From contig JACRDR010000112.1 in assembly GCA_016212845.1 (NCBI GenBank), positions 1 through 16,775 of the forward strand: 16,775 nucleotides of DNA. The letters are read 5' to 3'. Both the position numbers and the translations under genes were made by a program. Shown here in pieces: positions 7,127-13,860 of this stretch. Below the pieces are notes generated by a model that was not told the origin of the DNA, made no database searches, and saw nothing but the letters and a program-made list of their open reading frames with translations. Numbering within the stretch: the first letter of the stretch is position 1; each line of letters opens with the position of its first letter. Source of the DNA: Elusimicrobiota bacterium (GTDB lineage Bacteria > Elusimicrobiota > Elusimicrobia > UBA1565 > JACRDR01).

Positions 7127-7738
7127 CTAGAAGAAGCGGTAGTACAACCCGACCATGAAGGCAGGGCCGCCTAGCTCGCGGTCGCCTTCCATTCTGCGGC
7201 GGGCGATTACATACTCGAGGCCGACGAAGGCTCCGAGCTTTTCGTAGAGTGTGTGCATCGCCGCGACGTTGATAACCGGGGCGAAGTACCGCACGGTGGT
7301 CGGCTGAGAGGTGTTGAAGAAGTAAGACGCTCCAACGCCCGCGCGGATCATTTCTGGAAAGGCCACGCCGCGAACCGGCTTGCGTATGTCTTTCCAGTAT
7401 TTCGAGAGAATCAGCTGGTAGCGGTGCGACTGGAAGGTGACCGGATACCCGCGCGAATCGGGCTGGGTTCCCTTGTCCCGGCCGTACATTACGTCGACGC
7501 TGTACCGCCCGCGCACCAGCGCGGCGCCCACGAGCAGGTGGTAGTTCGACGTATTGATGGGAACCAAGCGCAGCTCCGGTTGAAGACGGTCTGGAAACAG
7601 CGGAGCGGGCCCTGGGGTGGGTATCGCGACGATAACGGTGTCGGTCGACGCGGGGGCCGGCTCAGGCGGCTGGACCTTGAACTTCGACGCATGCGCCGCC
7701 GGGGCCAGGAGGAAAAGGAAGGCGAGCCCGGGAATCAT
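7127..7738 (-). CDS. Outer-membrane beta-barrel-like protein, unknown function
   Basis: A protein of 203 residues. Seen: a hydrophobic N-terminus PGLAFLFLLAPAAHA with a likely signal-peptidase I site after AHA at residues 15-17, then a Pro/Ala-rich linker to about residue 50. Alternating hydrophobic/polar strands follow (for example YHLLVGAALVRGRYSVDVMYGRD and YQLILSKYWKD), and the C-terminus GLYYRFF ends in Phe. The terminal aromatic residue is the usual signal for outer-membrane barrel assembly. The signal has no basic residue in its N-region, which is unusual, but no alternative start lies close upstream. The ATG overlaps the hisF stop (ATGA), so it is coupled to the glycan operon. No family was recognised; a small barrel or surface-anchored structural protein is the likely type. 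Confidence 0.7.
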   Translation of the reverse strand: MIPGLAFLFLLAPAAHASKFKVQPPEPAPASTDTVIVAIPTPGPAPLFPDRLQPELRLVPINTSNYHLLVGAALVRGRYSVDVMYGRDKGTQPDSRGYPVTFQSHRYQLILSKYWKDIRKPVRGVAFPEMIRAGVGASYFFNTSQPTTVRYFAPVINVAAMHTLYEKLGAFVGLEYVIARRRMEGDRELGGPAFMVGLYYRFF

Positions 7739-8490
7739 AGCCGTATCGGGAAGCCTTTTTCGTGCAGGTAGCGCTTGGCTTCCAGTGGGGTTTGTTCGGT
7801 GTAGTGGAAGATCGCGGCGGCGGCGACCGCGCTGGCTTTGCCTTCGCGCAGGGCCTGCTCCATGTGGGCGTAGGTTCCGGCGCCGCCGGAGGCGATGACG
7901 GGGATCGAGACCGCTTCGCTGACCTTTCGGGTCAATTCCAGGTCGTAGCCGGTCATCGTGCCGTCGCGGTCGACGGAGGTGAGCAGGATTTCTCCGGCGC
8001 CTCGCTTTTCGCAGTCCTTCGCGTGTTGGACGGGGTCGATCCCCGTGGACTTCGCTCCGGAGTGCGTGGCGACTTCCCAGCCGGAGGGGGTTTTCTTGAA
8101 GTCGATCGAGGCGACGACGCATTGGGCGCCGAAGCGTTGGGCGACCTGGGAGAGCAGTTCGGGGTTTTCTACGGCGGCGGTGTTGATCGCGACTTTGTCG
8201 GCGCCGCGGGCGATGAGTTCGTGGACGTCGTCGACGGTCTTGATGCCTCCGCCGACGGTCAGCGGCATGAAGCAGTCGTCGGCGAAGTCGTCGACCAGCT
8301 GGAAATCCGGCCGCCGGCCTTCGGCGGTGGCGGTGATGTCGAGAAACACGAGTTCGTCGACTTCCCGCATGTTGTAGACCTTGATCGACTGCATCAGGCT
8401 GCCCACTCTACGCCAGGAGTAGAAGGATTTTCCTTTGACCAAGCCGAACTCCTTATAAAGGAGGGTCGGCATCACCCGGATTTTCAGCAT
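7735..8490 (-). CDS. hisF: HisF paralogue of the sugar-amidination type
   Basis: A TIM-barrel protein of 251 residues related to the cyclase subunit of imidazole glycerol phosphate synthase. Seen: MPTLLYKEFGLVKGKSF at the N-terminus, DELVFLDITAT, PLTVGGGI, a retained Asp in ASIDFKK, TSVDRDGTMTGYDLEL and IPVIASGGAG. The catalytic Asp11 of histidine-pathway HisF is Leu11 here, so ordinary cyclase chemistry is unlikely. HisF paralogues in O-antigen loci share this change as I recall, and act with HisH and a WbpG/PseA amidotransferase to deliver ammonia; all three are in this operon. It starts 10 bases after the LIC12162-family gene. TAGAAT sits 7 bases before the ATG and there is no Shine-Dalgarno sequence, so it may also be transcribed from its own promoter as a leaderless message. 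Confidence 0.9.
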   Translation of the reverse strand: MLKIRVMPTLLYKEFGLVKGKSFYSWRRVGSLMQSIKVYNMREVDELVFLDITATAEGRRPDFQLVDDFADDCFMPLTVGGGIKTVDDVHELIARGADKVAINTAAVENPELLSQVAQRFGAQCVVASIDFKKTPSGWEVATHSGAKSTGIDPVQHAKDCEKRGAGEILLTSVDRDGTMTGYDLELTRKVSEAVSIPVIASGGAGTYAHMEQALREGKASAVAAAAIFHYTEQTPLEAKRYLHEKGFPIRL

Positions 8491-8497
8491 CGAGGGG

Positions 8498-8503
8498 ATT
8501 CTA
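8498..8503 (-). promoter_or_regulatory. Possible -10 element for a leaderless hisF transcript
   Basis: TAGAAT on the minus strand ends 7 bases before the hisF ATG, the same hexamer and spacing as at the 4053 gene head. Its first three bases are also the TAG stop of the upstream gene, so chance is possible. No good -35 was found. Confidence 0.35.
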
Positions 8504-10243
8504 GCAAACGACCTTCTTCCAAGCGGCGGGCCAGTCGGGGTCGGTGGGGGCGGCCAGCCGGCAGAAGGCTTCTCGCGCCGTCTTGACGGCCGGGCTGCGC
8601 CACCAGGACTCGGGGTCCTTCCAGACGGCGTGGATTTTCGCGGCGGCCGATTCCGGGGAGTCGTGGATGACGCCGGCCTCGGCCAGGCCCGAGAGAAGCG
8701 GCTTGATGGTGTCGCGCTGCTCCCAGCGGTCCTCGCGCCAGAAGTGGACGCCGGGGAGACCGACGCCCATCGTCTCGGTGAAGACGGTGCCGGGGTGATC
8801 GGCCACGACGAGGGCGGCTCGTGAGGCTTTCTCCAGGAACGGAAGCCTTCGGTCGTCGAAGAGGAGGTTCGGGAACTTGCGGAGCAGTCTTTCCTTCTGG
8901 TTCCAGCCGCAGTCCCTGGGGAAGAGGCGCACCTCGACTTCCTTGCGCAGGTCGCCCAAGGCGTCGAGGAAGCGTTCCCGCCACTCCAGATAGTCTTCCC
9001 ACTGCCAGCCCAAGGGATTCGGAAAGAGTTCGTGCGGATTCTTGAGGCCGATCGAGCCGATGAGGAGGATGCCGCGCTTGGACTGCGTGGAGCGGACCTT
9101 GGCGGCCTCGGAGAGCGACGGCACCGGGACGTCGGCGAGCGTGGCCTCGCGCTCGAGGCGGGACCAGCCCCACACGAGGTAGCGGTCGGCGATGCGCCGC
9201 TCGTGGCGTTCCGGCTGGGAGAAGGAGGCGCTGCCGTACTGGCCGCCGTGCTGCCAGCCGAAGAGGCGCGAGCCGTTGGCGACCGCCTCGGCGGCGAAAA
9301 GCTTGAAGCGCTCGTTGTAGTAGACGCCGTTGGAGGCGAGGAGCGTCTTCGGGAAGGATCTGCCCTCGACGACTCGTCGCCGCGCGGCTTCGTAGCCTTC
9401 GATGAGCAGCGTTGGCGTCGCGACCGGGAGCGTGGAGACGAGGAATCGCTCGAATTCGTCTTGGGCCGGGAGGGACCCTAGAGTGTCTCGCGTCCTACCC
9501 AAGGTGCGTCCGGCGGAGGGGACGCCGTCGCGCAGCAGGATGAAGGGCGAGCCGAGTCCGGCTTCGAGCTTCTTGACCAAGGGACCGAGCGGGTCGAGGC
9601 CTTCGATCACGATGCCGGCTTGACCGTGGCGCAGGTCGATGTCGGCCTTGAGCGCCGAGGCGCGGTGGTAGACGTCGCGCGCGGTGTCTTTCAAGCGGCC
9701 CGTCAGGCTCCGTCTCGGCGTCTCTTCCTCGACGTGCCGGCGCCTTTTGACGGGCGTGCCGGGGTGCAGGAAGGCGATCGCCTGCGAGTAGAGCTGGAGG
9801 TTGTAGGCGTCGGAGAGGAAGAGCTCGAGGAAATGGTTCATGTCCTCGGGCGTCTGGTAGTCGGAGGGATCGAGGACGAAGGTGCGGATGCCCGGGTGGG
9901 CGTCTAAGGCCGAGCGGACGGTCGTCCAGCGCTCGAAGGTCTGCTGGACGTGGTAGAGGAACCAGGGGCCGGCGACGATGCGCCAGTAGCGCAGGTCGAA
10001 GGAGGTGCGGTGCAGCGCGTTGAGCGCGTCGGCGAGCTTCGGGAGGAGCGCCTCTTGGACCTCGTCGCAGGACTTCATCGCGGCGTGGAGCTTGTCCCGG
10101 TCGTCCCAGACGGAGGGATGCCGGAGGGATTTCAGCCCGGCGAGCCATTCGGGATCGTCGAACTTCACGCACCAAGGGCCGAGCAGGACGAGCTCGTCGG
10201 CGGCGTCCCAGAACTCCTTGAGGGCGGTGGTCGCCAGGAACAT
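8501..10243 (-). CDS. Putative transferase, LIC12162 family
   Basis: A protein of 580 residues starting FLATTALKEFW and with LVLLGPWCVKF near residues 18-28, the N-terminal signature I associate with the LIC12162 family of Leptospira surface-carbohydrate loci. The C-terminal half looks GT-B-like: GSRLFGWQHGGQYG in the middle, RYLVWGW, and VVADHPGTVFTETMGVGLPGVHFW at about 479-502. The last segment resembles the nucleotide-sugar site of CDP-glycerol-type transferases. Family members occur beside nonulosonic acid genes, and no other soluble glycosyltransferase is seen in this operon, so it is a candidate for transferring the CMP-activated sugar. That activity is inference. It overlaps the cytidylyltransferase by 1 base (TGATG) and precedes hisF by 10 bases. 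No membrane segment was seen; likely cytoplasmic. Confidence 0.8.
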   Translation of the reverse strand: MFLATTALKEFWDAADELVLLGPWCVKFDDPEWLAGLKSLRHPSVWDDRDKLHAAMKSCDEVQEALLPKLADALNALHRTSFDLRYWRIVAGPWFLYHVQQTFERWTTVRSALDAHPGIRTFVLDPSDYQTPEDMNHFLELFLSDAYNLQLYSQAIAFLHPGTPVKRRRHVEEETPRRSLTGRLKDTARDVYHRASALKADIDLRHGQAGIVIEGLDPLGPLVKKLEAGLGSPFILLRDGVPSAGRTLGRTRDTLGSLPAQDEFERFLVSTLPVATPTLLIEGYEAARRRVVEGRSFPKTLLASNGVYYNERFKLFAAEAVANGSRLFGWQHGGQYGSASFSQPERHERRIADRYLVWGWSRLEREATLADVPVPSLSEAAKVRSTQSKRGILLIGSIGLKNPHELFPNPLGWQWEDYLEWRERFLDALGDLRKEVEVRLFPRDCGWNQKERLLRKFPNLLFDDRRLPFLEKASRAALVVADHPGTVFTETMGVGLPGVHFWREDRWEQRDTIKPLLSGLAEAGVIHDSPESAAAKIHAVWKDPESWWRSPAVKTAREAFCRLAAPTDPDWPAAWKKVVC

Positions 10244-10968
10244 CAGGTCTTCTTCTGCTCCACGTGGGCGTTGAGGGCGGAGATTTCCGGATGGGCGCGC
10301 ACGAATTTCAGCACGTCGGCGTAGGGGGCGGACGGACCGAGCGCTTCGTAGACGGCGCGCACCATCGCGAGATCCTCGGCGGTGTCGACGGTCCAGCGGA
10401 GATCGGAGTGGTCGGCGGAATCCTCGACGGAGGCGAGGCGGTAGGCCTTCGGGTTCTCTCGGAGGAGGTGGTAGGTCACGTGCTCGCGCGCGGGAGGGGA
10501 CTTCGCCTCGCGGTCGGAGCGCCGGAGGGCTTCCAGCGTGAGCGCCTCGGCGTCGAGGCCCCGGGGGTAGGTGCGCCGGATCACGTTGGAGGCGTAGTCG
10601 CAGTCGCCGCGCTCGAGCCGCTCGATCACGCGATCGACGACCTCGGCATCGATGAGCGGGCAGTCGGAGGTGATCCGGACGACGAGGTCGGCGCGGGTGC
10701 GTTCGGCGGCGCCCGCGTAGCGCGAGAGCACGTCGGCCTCCGAGCCGCGGAAGAGCCCTACGCCTTGCTGGGCGGCGAGGGCGCCGAGCGGATCGTCGGT
10801 GAGGTTCGTCGTGGTCGCGACCACGATCGCGTCGGCGCGGCGGCAGGACTTCCGGCGGTCGAGCTGGCGCGCCAGCAGCGGCTTGCCGGCGAGATCCATG
10901 AGTACCTTGCCGGGCAGCCGGGTCGAGGTCATGCGCGCCTGGACGACGAGGACGCGCCGGAGGGCCAT
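10243..10968 (-). CDS. SpsF-type cytidylyltransferase family protein (candidate CMP-nonulosonate synthetase)
   Basis: A protein of 241 residues with the GT-A nucleotidyltransferase fold. Seen: VVQARMTSTRLPGKVLMDLAG near residues 8-28, IVVATTTNLTDDPL, LFRGSEADVLSRY, VRITSDCPLIDAEVVDRVI and a C-terminal RWTVDTAEDLAMVRAVYE. This wording is that of the SpsF/COG1861 family rather than of PseF or NeuA, although these share the fold. Because the operon otherwise lacks a CMP-sugar synthetase, it is the best candidate for activating the nonulosonic acid with CTP. That function is inferred from context. The ATG overlaps the hisH stop by 1 base (TGATG), and its own stop overlaps the next gene in the same way. 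Confidence 0.82.
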   Translation of the reverse strand: MALRRVLVVQARMTSTRLPGKVLMDLAGKPLLARQLDRRKSCRRADAIVVATTTNLTDDPLGALAAQQGVGLFRGSEADVLSRYAGAAERTRADLVVRITSDCPLIDAEVVDRVIERLERGDCDYASNVIRRTYPRGLDAEALTLEALRRSDREAKSPPAREHVTYHLLRENPKAYRLASVEDSADHSDLRWTVDTAEDLAMVRAVYEALGPSAPYADVLKFVRAHPEISALNAHVEQKKT

Positions 10969-11585
10969 CAGAGGGCGAGGAAGTTCTTGAGGAGCTTGAG
11001 CCCGGGCTTCTGGCTCTTCTCGGGGTGGAACTGGACGCCGAAGAGGTTGCCGCGGCCGAGGGCGGCGGCGGTGTCGCCGCAGTAGGGCGTCTTAGCCAAG
11101 ACGTCGTCTTTCGACTTGCAGTTGACCCGGTAGGAGTGGACGAAATAGAAGTCCTTGCCGTCCTCGATGCCGTCGAAGAGGGGGTTCGGCCGCGTGGAGC
11201 GAACTTCGTTCCAGCCGATATGGGGGATCTTCTCGCCCTTTTGCGTGGGCTCGAGTTTTAGGACGTCGCCTTCGATCCAGCCGAGCCCCTTCGCGTCGCC
11301 GCCCTCGATGCCCTTGGAGGCCATGAGCTGCATCCCGAGGCAGAGGCCGAGGAAGGGGATCTGCTTGCCGATCGCCTGCTCAGTGAGGACGTCGGCGAAG
11401 CCTTTCTCGCGAAGGTTGCGCATGCCGTCGGCGAACGCGCCGACGCCGGGGAGGATCAGGTAGGCGGCGGTCTCCAAGTCCTCTCTTCGGTCGGTGATCT
11501 TGGCGGTGCCGCCGCACTCCTCGATCGCGCGCGCGACCGAGTCGACGTTGCCCATCCCGTAGTGCAGGATGGCGACGGATTTCAC
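10968..11585 (-). CDS. hisH: HisH paralogue, glutamine amidotransferase subunit
   Basis: A class I glutaminase of 205 residues. Seen: HYGMGNVDSV at residues 8-17, PGVGAFADGM at 46-55, the nucleophile elbow GLCLGMQ with Cys82, PHIGWN at 121-126, and GVQFHPEKS with His187 and Glu189. The full Cys-His-Glu triad is present, so it should release ammonia from glutamine. In the histidine pathway HisH pairs with HisF. Here a HisF paralogue lies three genes downstream and a sugar amidotransferase directly upstream, which points to amidination of the surface sugar rather than histidine synthesis. The GTG start at 11585 overlaps the amidotransferase stop as GTGA, with AAGG-type purines nearby. No other histidine gene is present. 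Confidence 0.92.
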   Translation of the reverse strand: MKSVAILHYGMGNVDSVARAIEECGGTAKITDRREDLETAAYLILPGVGAFADGMRNLREKGFADVLTEQAIGKQIPFLGLCLGMQLMASKGIEGGDAKGLGWIEGDVLKLEPTQKGEKIPHIGWNEVRSTRPNPLFDGIEDGKDFYFVHSYRVNCKSKDDVLAKTPYCGDTAAALGRGNLFGVQFHPEKSQKPGLKLLKNFLAL

Positions 11586-12808
11586 GGCATGACCTTCCCG
11601 GCGGCGCGGGGGTCGGTCGTCGCGCCGGCGGAGGAGGCCTTGCCGTTCCACGCGCCGGGCAGGTTGTCGTAGTTCACCTTGGTGAGGTTCTTGTCCTTGT
11701 CCTTGACCAGCTGGCCTCGGGAGTCGCAGACGAAGAGGCGCTTGTTCGTGAAGCGGTCGCAGATCCCCTCGAACTCCTCGAGCGTCATGTCGATCTCTTT
11801 GAGCTGCTCCTGGAGGGAGACGCCGAGGTAGCTCCAGGGGAACTTGCCGTCGTGGCGCTTCACCAATTCGACGGCGTCGGCGCGCGACAGGCGTCCGCGG
11901 CGGAGATGGAGGCAGGCGAGGTCGGTCGCGCGGCCGAAGCCGTACTTGATGAACTTGAAGTAGTCGTGGATGCCCATGTGCACGTTGTCGAGGTTCTCGT
12001 AGTTCACGACCGAGCCCTCGATCGTCGTGTGATAGGTCTCGAAGCCGTAGCCCTGGGCCACGAGCGCGTTCGTGTAGCCGTCCCACGGCATGTAGTGGCC
12101 GAGGAAGAGGCCGGTGACGCCGACGCGCTTGAGCTCCTCGTCGCTGGGGTAGGTGTAGGCGATGAGGTGCTTTTTCTCGATGCCTTCCTGTCCGACGAGG
12201 TCGGTGACGCGCAGGCCGAGGAGGCCGCCGAACTCCTCGAGCCAGCGGCGGGTGAGGACGTTGTTGTTCGCGTCCGCCGCGGGGCCGCCGTATTCGTTCT
12301 GCGAGTTCTCGCCCCAGACGAGCAGCGGGATGTTGAGCTGAACCGCGACGCGGACGGGGGTCGTGAAAATCGTCAGGTGCTCGGGCCAGGAGATGTCGCC
12401 GATCTGGCGGAGAGCCAGGCGGTTGATCTTGCGGCGCAGCGTCGGGTTCGTCGTGACCTCGTAGGAGTCCACGCCGAGCTTCCGGAGGTTCGCGAGGTTG
12501 CGGCGGCCGATCTCGGAGAGCTTGCAGGTGGTCGCGGTGACCGCGAGCGGGTTGAGGCCGAGCTCGAGCATGCGCACGAGCTGGAAGGTGGAGTCCTTGC
12601 CGCCCGAGACCGGGACGATGCAGTCGTAATTCGAGCCGTCCTTGCTGCGGTACTTCTCGACGAGGGCGAGGAGCTCCTTCTTGCGCTGCTCCCAGTCGAC
12701 CTGCTTGCGCTGGTCGATGTAGCTGCAGGCGGAGCAGACGCCTTCGGGGGAGATGTAGAGATCGGGCTTCGTCTCCGGCATCACGCATTTGACGCAGTAG
12801 CGGATCAT
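11582..12808 (-). CDS. pseA: N-acetyl sugar amidotransferase, PseA/WbpG type
   Basis: A protein of 408 residues. Seen: four cysteines in two CxxC pairs (Cys5/Cys8 and Cys25/Cys28) forming a probable zinc site, the ATP-pyrophosphatase loop VPVSGGKDSTFQL with SGGKDS at 68-73, WGENSQNEYGG, and GHYMPWDGYTN. Known relatives: PseA of Campylobacter and WbpG of Pseudomonas convert an N-acetyl group on a bacterial sugar to an acetamidino group, with ammonia from HisH/HisF partners in the Pseudomonas case. With pseB, pseG, pseH and pseI around it, the substrate is probably a pseudaminic acid form. The ATG at 12808 was chosen because the Cys-rich N-terminus begins there and AGGAG lies 7 bases upstream. 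It overlaps the pseI stop by 4 bases. Confidence 0.92.
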   Translation of the reverse strand: MIRYCVKCVMPETKPDLYISPEGVCSACSYIDQRKQVDWEQRKKELLALVEKYRSKDGSNYDCIVPVSGGKDSTFQLVRMLELGLNPLAVTATTCKLSEIGRRNLANLRKLGVDSYEVTTNPTLRRKINRLALRQIGDISWPEHLTIFTTPVRVAVQLNIPLLVWGENSQNEYGGPAADANNNVLTRRWLEEFGGLLGLRVTDLVGQEGIEKKHLIAYTYPSDEELKRVGVTGLFLGHYMPWDGYTNALVAQGYGFETYHTTIEGSVVNYENLDNVHMGIHDYFKFIKYGFGRATDLACLHLRRGRLSRADAVELVKRHDGKFPWSYLGVSLQEQLKEIDMTLEEFEGICDRFTNKRLFVCDSRGQLVKDKDKNLTKVNYDNLPGAWNGKASSAGATTDPRAAGKVMP

Positions 12809-13860
12809 GGTTTGTCTCCTACGAGCTTCCAGTCGAGCGGGGTCCCGCGGCGGACCGTCTTGGCGGCGCGCCGTCCAAGGATTTCGTCGAAATGGCGGGG
12901 GTGCAGGCCGTGTCCGGGCCGAATGCAGCGGACGTTCTCGCGCGTGTAGGTCTCGCCGCGCGCGACGTCCTTCACCACGAAGATGGAGCGGCGGAACGCG
13001 CGGCTCGGCAGCTCCTCGGGGGCGGGGCCGTAGCGGACGACGCCGAGGGAGCGTTCCGCCGCGCGCACGTGCTCGACGAGCGCCTTCAGTTCCTGGGGCT
13101 CGGCCGAGAACGGGGCGTCCGGCCCTCCCTTCTTGCGCGACAAGATGAGATGCTTCTCGATGAGGCTCGCGCCGAGCGCGACCGCCGTGACCGCGGCCGC
13201 GTGGCCGACGGTGTGATCCGAAAGCCCGATCGGGACGCCGTAGCGGCGCAGCATGTCCGGGATCGTGCGGAGGTTCATGTCGTCGGGCGGCGCGGGATAG
13301 GCGCTGGTGCATTTGAGCAGCGCGACGGGGCCGCTTCCCGCCTTCCGGAGCGTGCGCACCGCCTCGTCGATCTCCGGCCCCGTCGCCATGCCGGTCGAGA
13401 CGATGACGGGCTTCCTCGTGGCGGCGATCTTCCGCATCAGCGGCACGTCGCCGTTCTCGAAGGAGGCGACCTTGTAGGCCGGGACCTTGAGCTTTTGCAG
13501 GAAATCGACGGCGGTGGCGTCGAAGGGGGACGAGAAGCAGTGGAGGCCGAGCCGGGCGGCCAGCTTCATGAGCTTGGGCTGCCACTCCCAGGGGGTATAG
13601 GCTTCCCGGTAGAGATCGTGGAGGGTGCGTCCCGCCCAGATCGTGCCTTTGATCGTGAAATACTTATTCGCGCACGCGATCGTCATCGTGTCCGCGGTGT
13701 AGGTCTGCAGCTTGATCGCGTCGGCGCCGGCCTCTTTCGCGGCGCGGACCAGGGCCTCCGCCTCCGCGTACTTGCCGTGATGGTTGCAGCTCATCTCGGC
13801 GATCACGTACGCCGGATGCCCGGGGCCGATCTTGCGGCCGGCGATCGAGAAGGGCTTCAC
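12805..13860 (-). CDS. pseI: Pseudaminic acid synthase
   Basis: A NeuB-family enzyme of 351 residues that condenses 2,4-diacetamido-2,4,6-trideoxy-L-altrose with phosphoenolpyruvate. Seen: YVIAEMSCNHHGK at residues 18-30, IKLQTYTADTMT at 49-60, GTIWAGRTLHDLYREAYTPWEW at 72-93, FSSPFDATAVDFL at 109-121, and LLKCTSAYPAPPDDMNLRTI at 181-200. SDHTVGH and IEKH supply two likely metal-binding His (216, 237). A SAF/antifreeze-like domain lies near 290-345. The residues at 54-93 match PseI better than sialic or legionaminic acid synthases, which is why I call the product pseudaminic-type. It starts with GTG at 13860, overlapping the pseG-pseH stop (GTGA), without a clear Shine-Dalgarno sequence. Length fits the family. 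Confidence 0.93.
   Translation of the reverse strand: MKPFSIAGRKIGPGHPAYVIAEMSCNHHGKYAEAEALVRAAKEAGADAIKLQTYTADTMTIACANKYFTIKGTIWAGRTLHDLYREAYTPWEWQPKLMKLAARLGLHCFSSPFDATAVDFLQKLKVPAYKVASFENGDVPLMRKIAATRKPVIVSTGMATGPEIDEAVRTLRKAGSGPVALLKCTSAYPAPPDDMNLRTIPDMLRRYGVPIGLSDHTVGHAAAVTAVALGASLIEKHLILSRKKGGPDAPFSAEPQELKALVEHVRAAERSLGVVRYGPAPEELPSRAFRRSIFVVKDVARGETYTRENVRCIRPGHGLHPRHFDEILGRRAAKTVRRGTPLDWKLVGDKP
12816..12820 (-). promoter_or_regulatory. Ribosome binding site of the PseA-type gene
   Basis: AGGAG on the minus strand lies 7 bases before the ATG at 12808. It decides this start over the longer open frame that continues upstream through pseI in another frame. Confidence 0.75.

Noticed and set aside
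7739..8122. Upstream extension of the outer-membrane-type gene into hisF
   Set aside because: The extension is a basic shadow of hisF; the signal peptide begins at the ATG at 7738.
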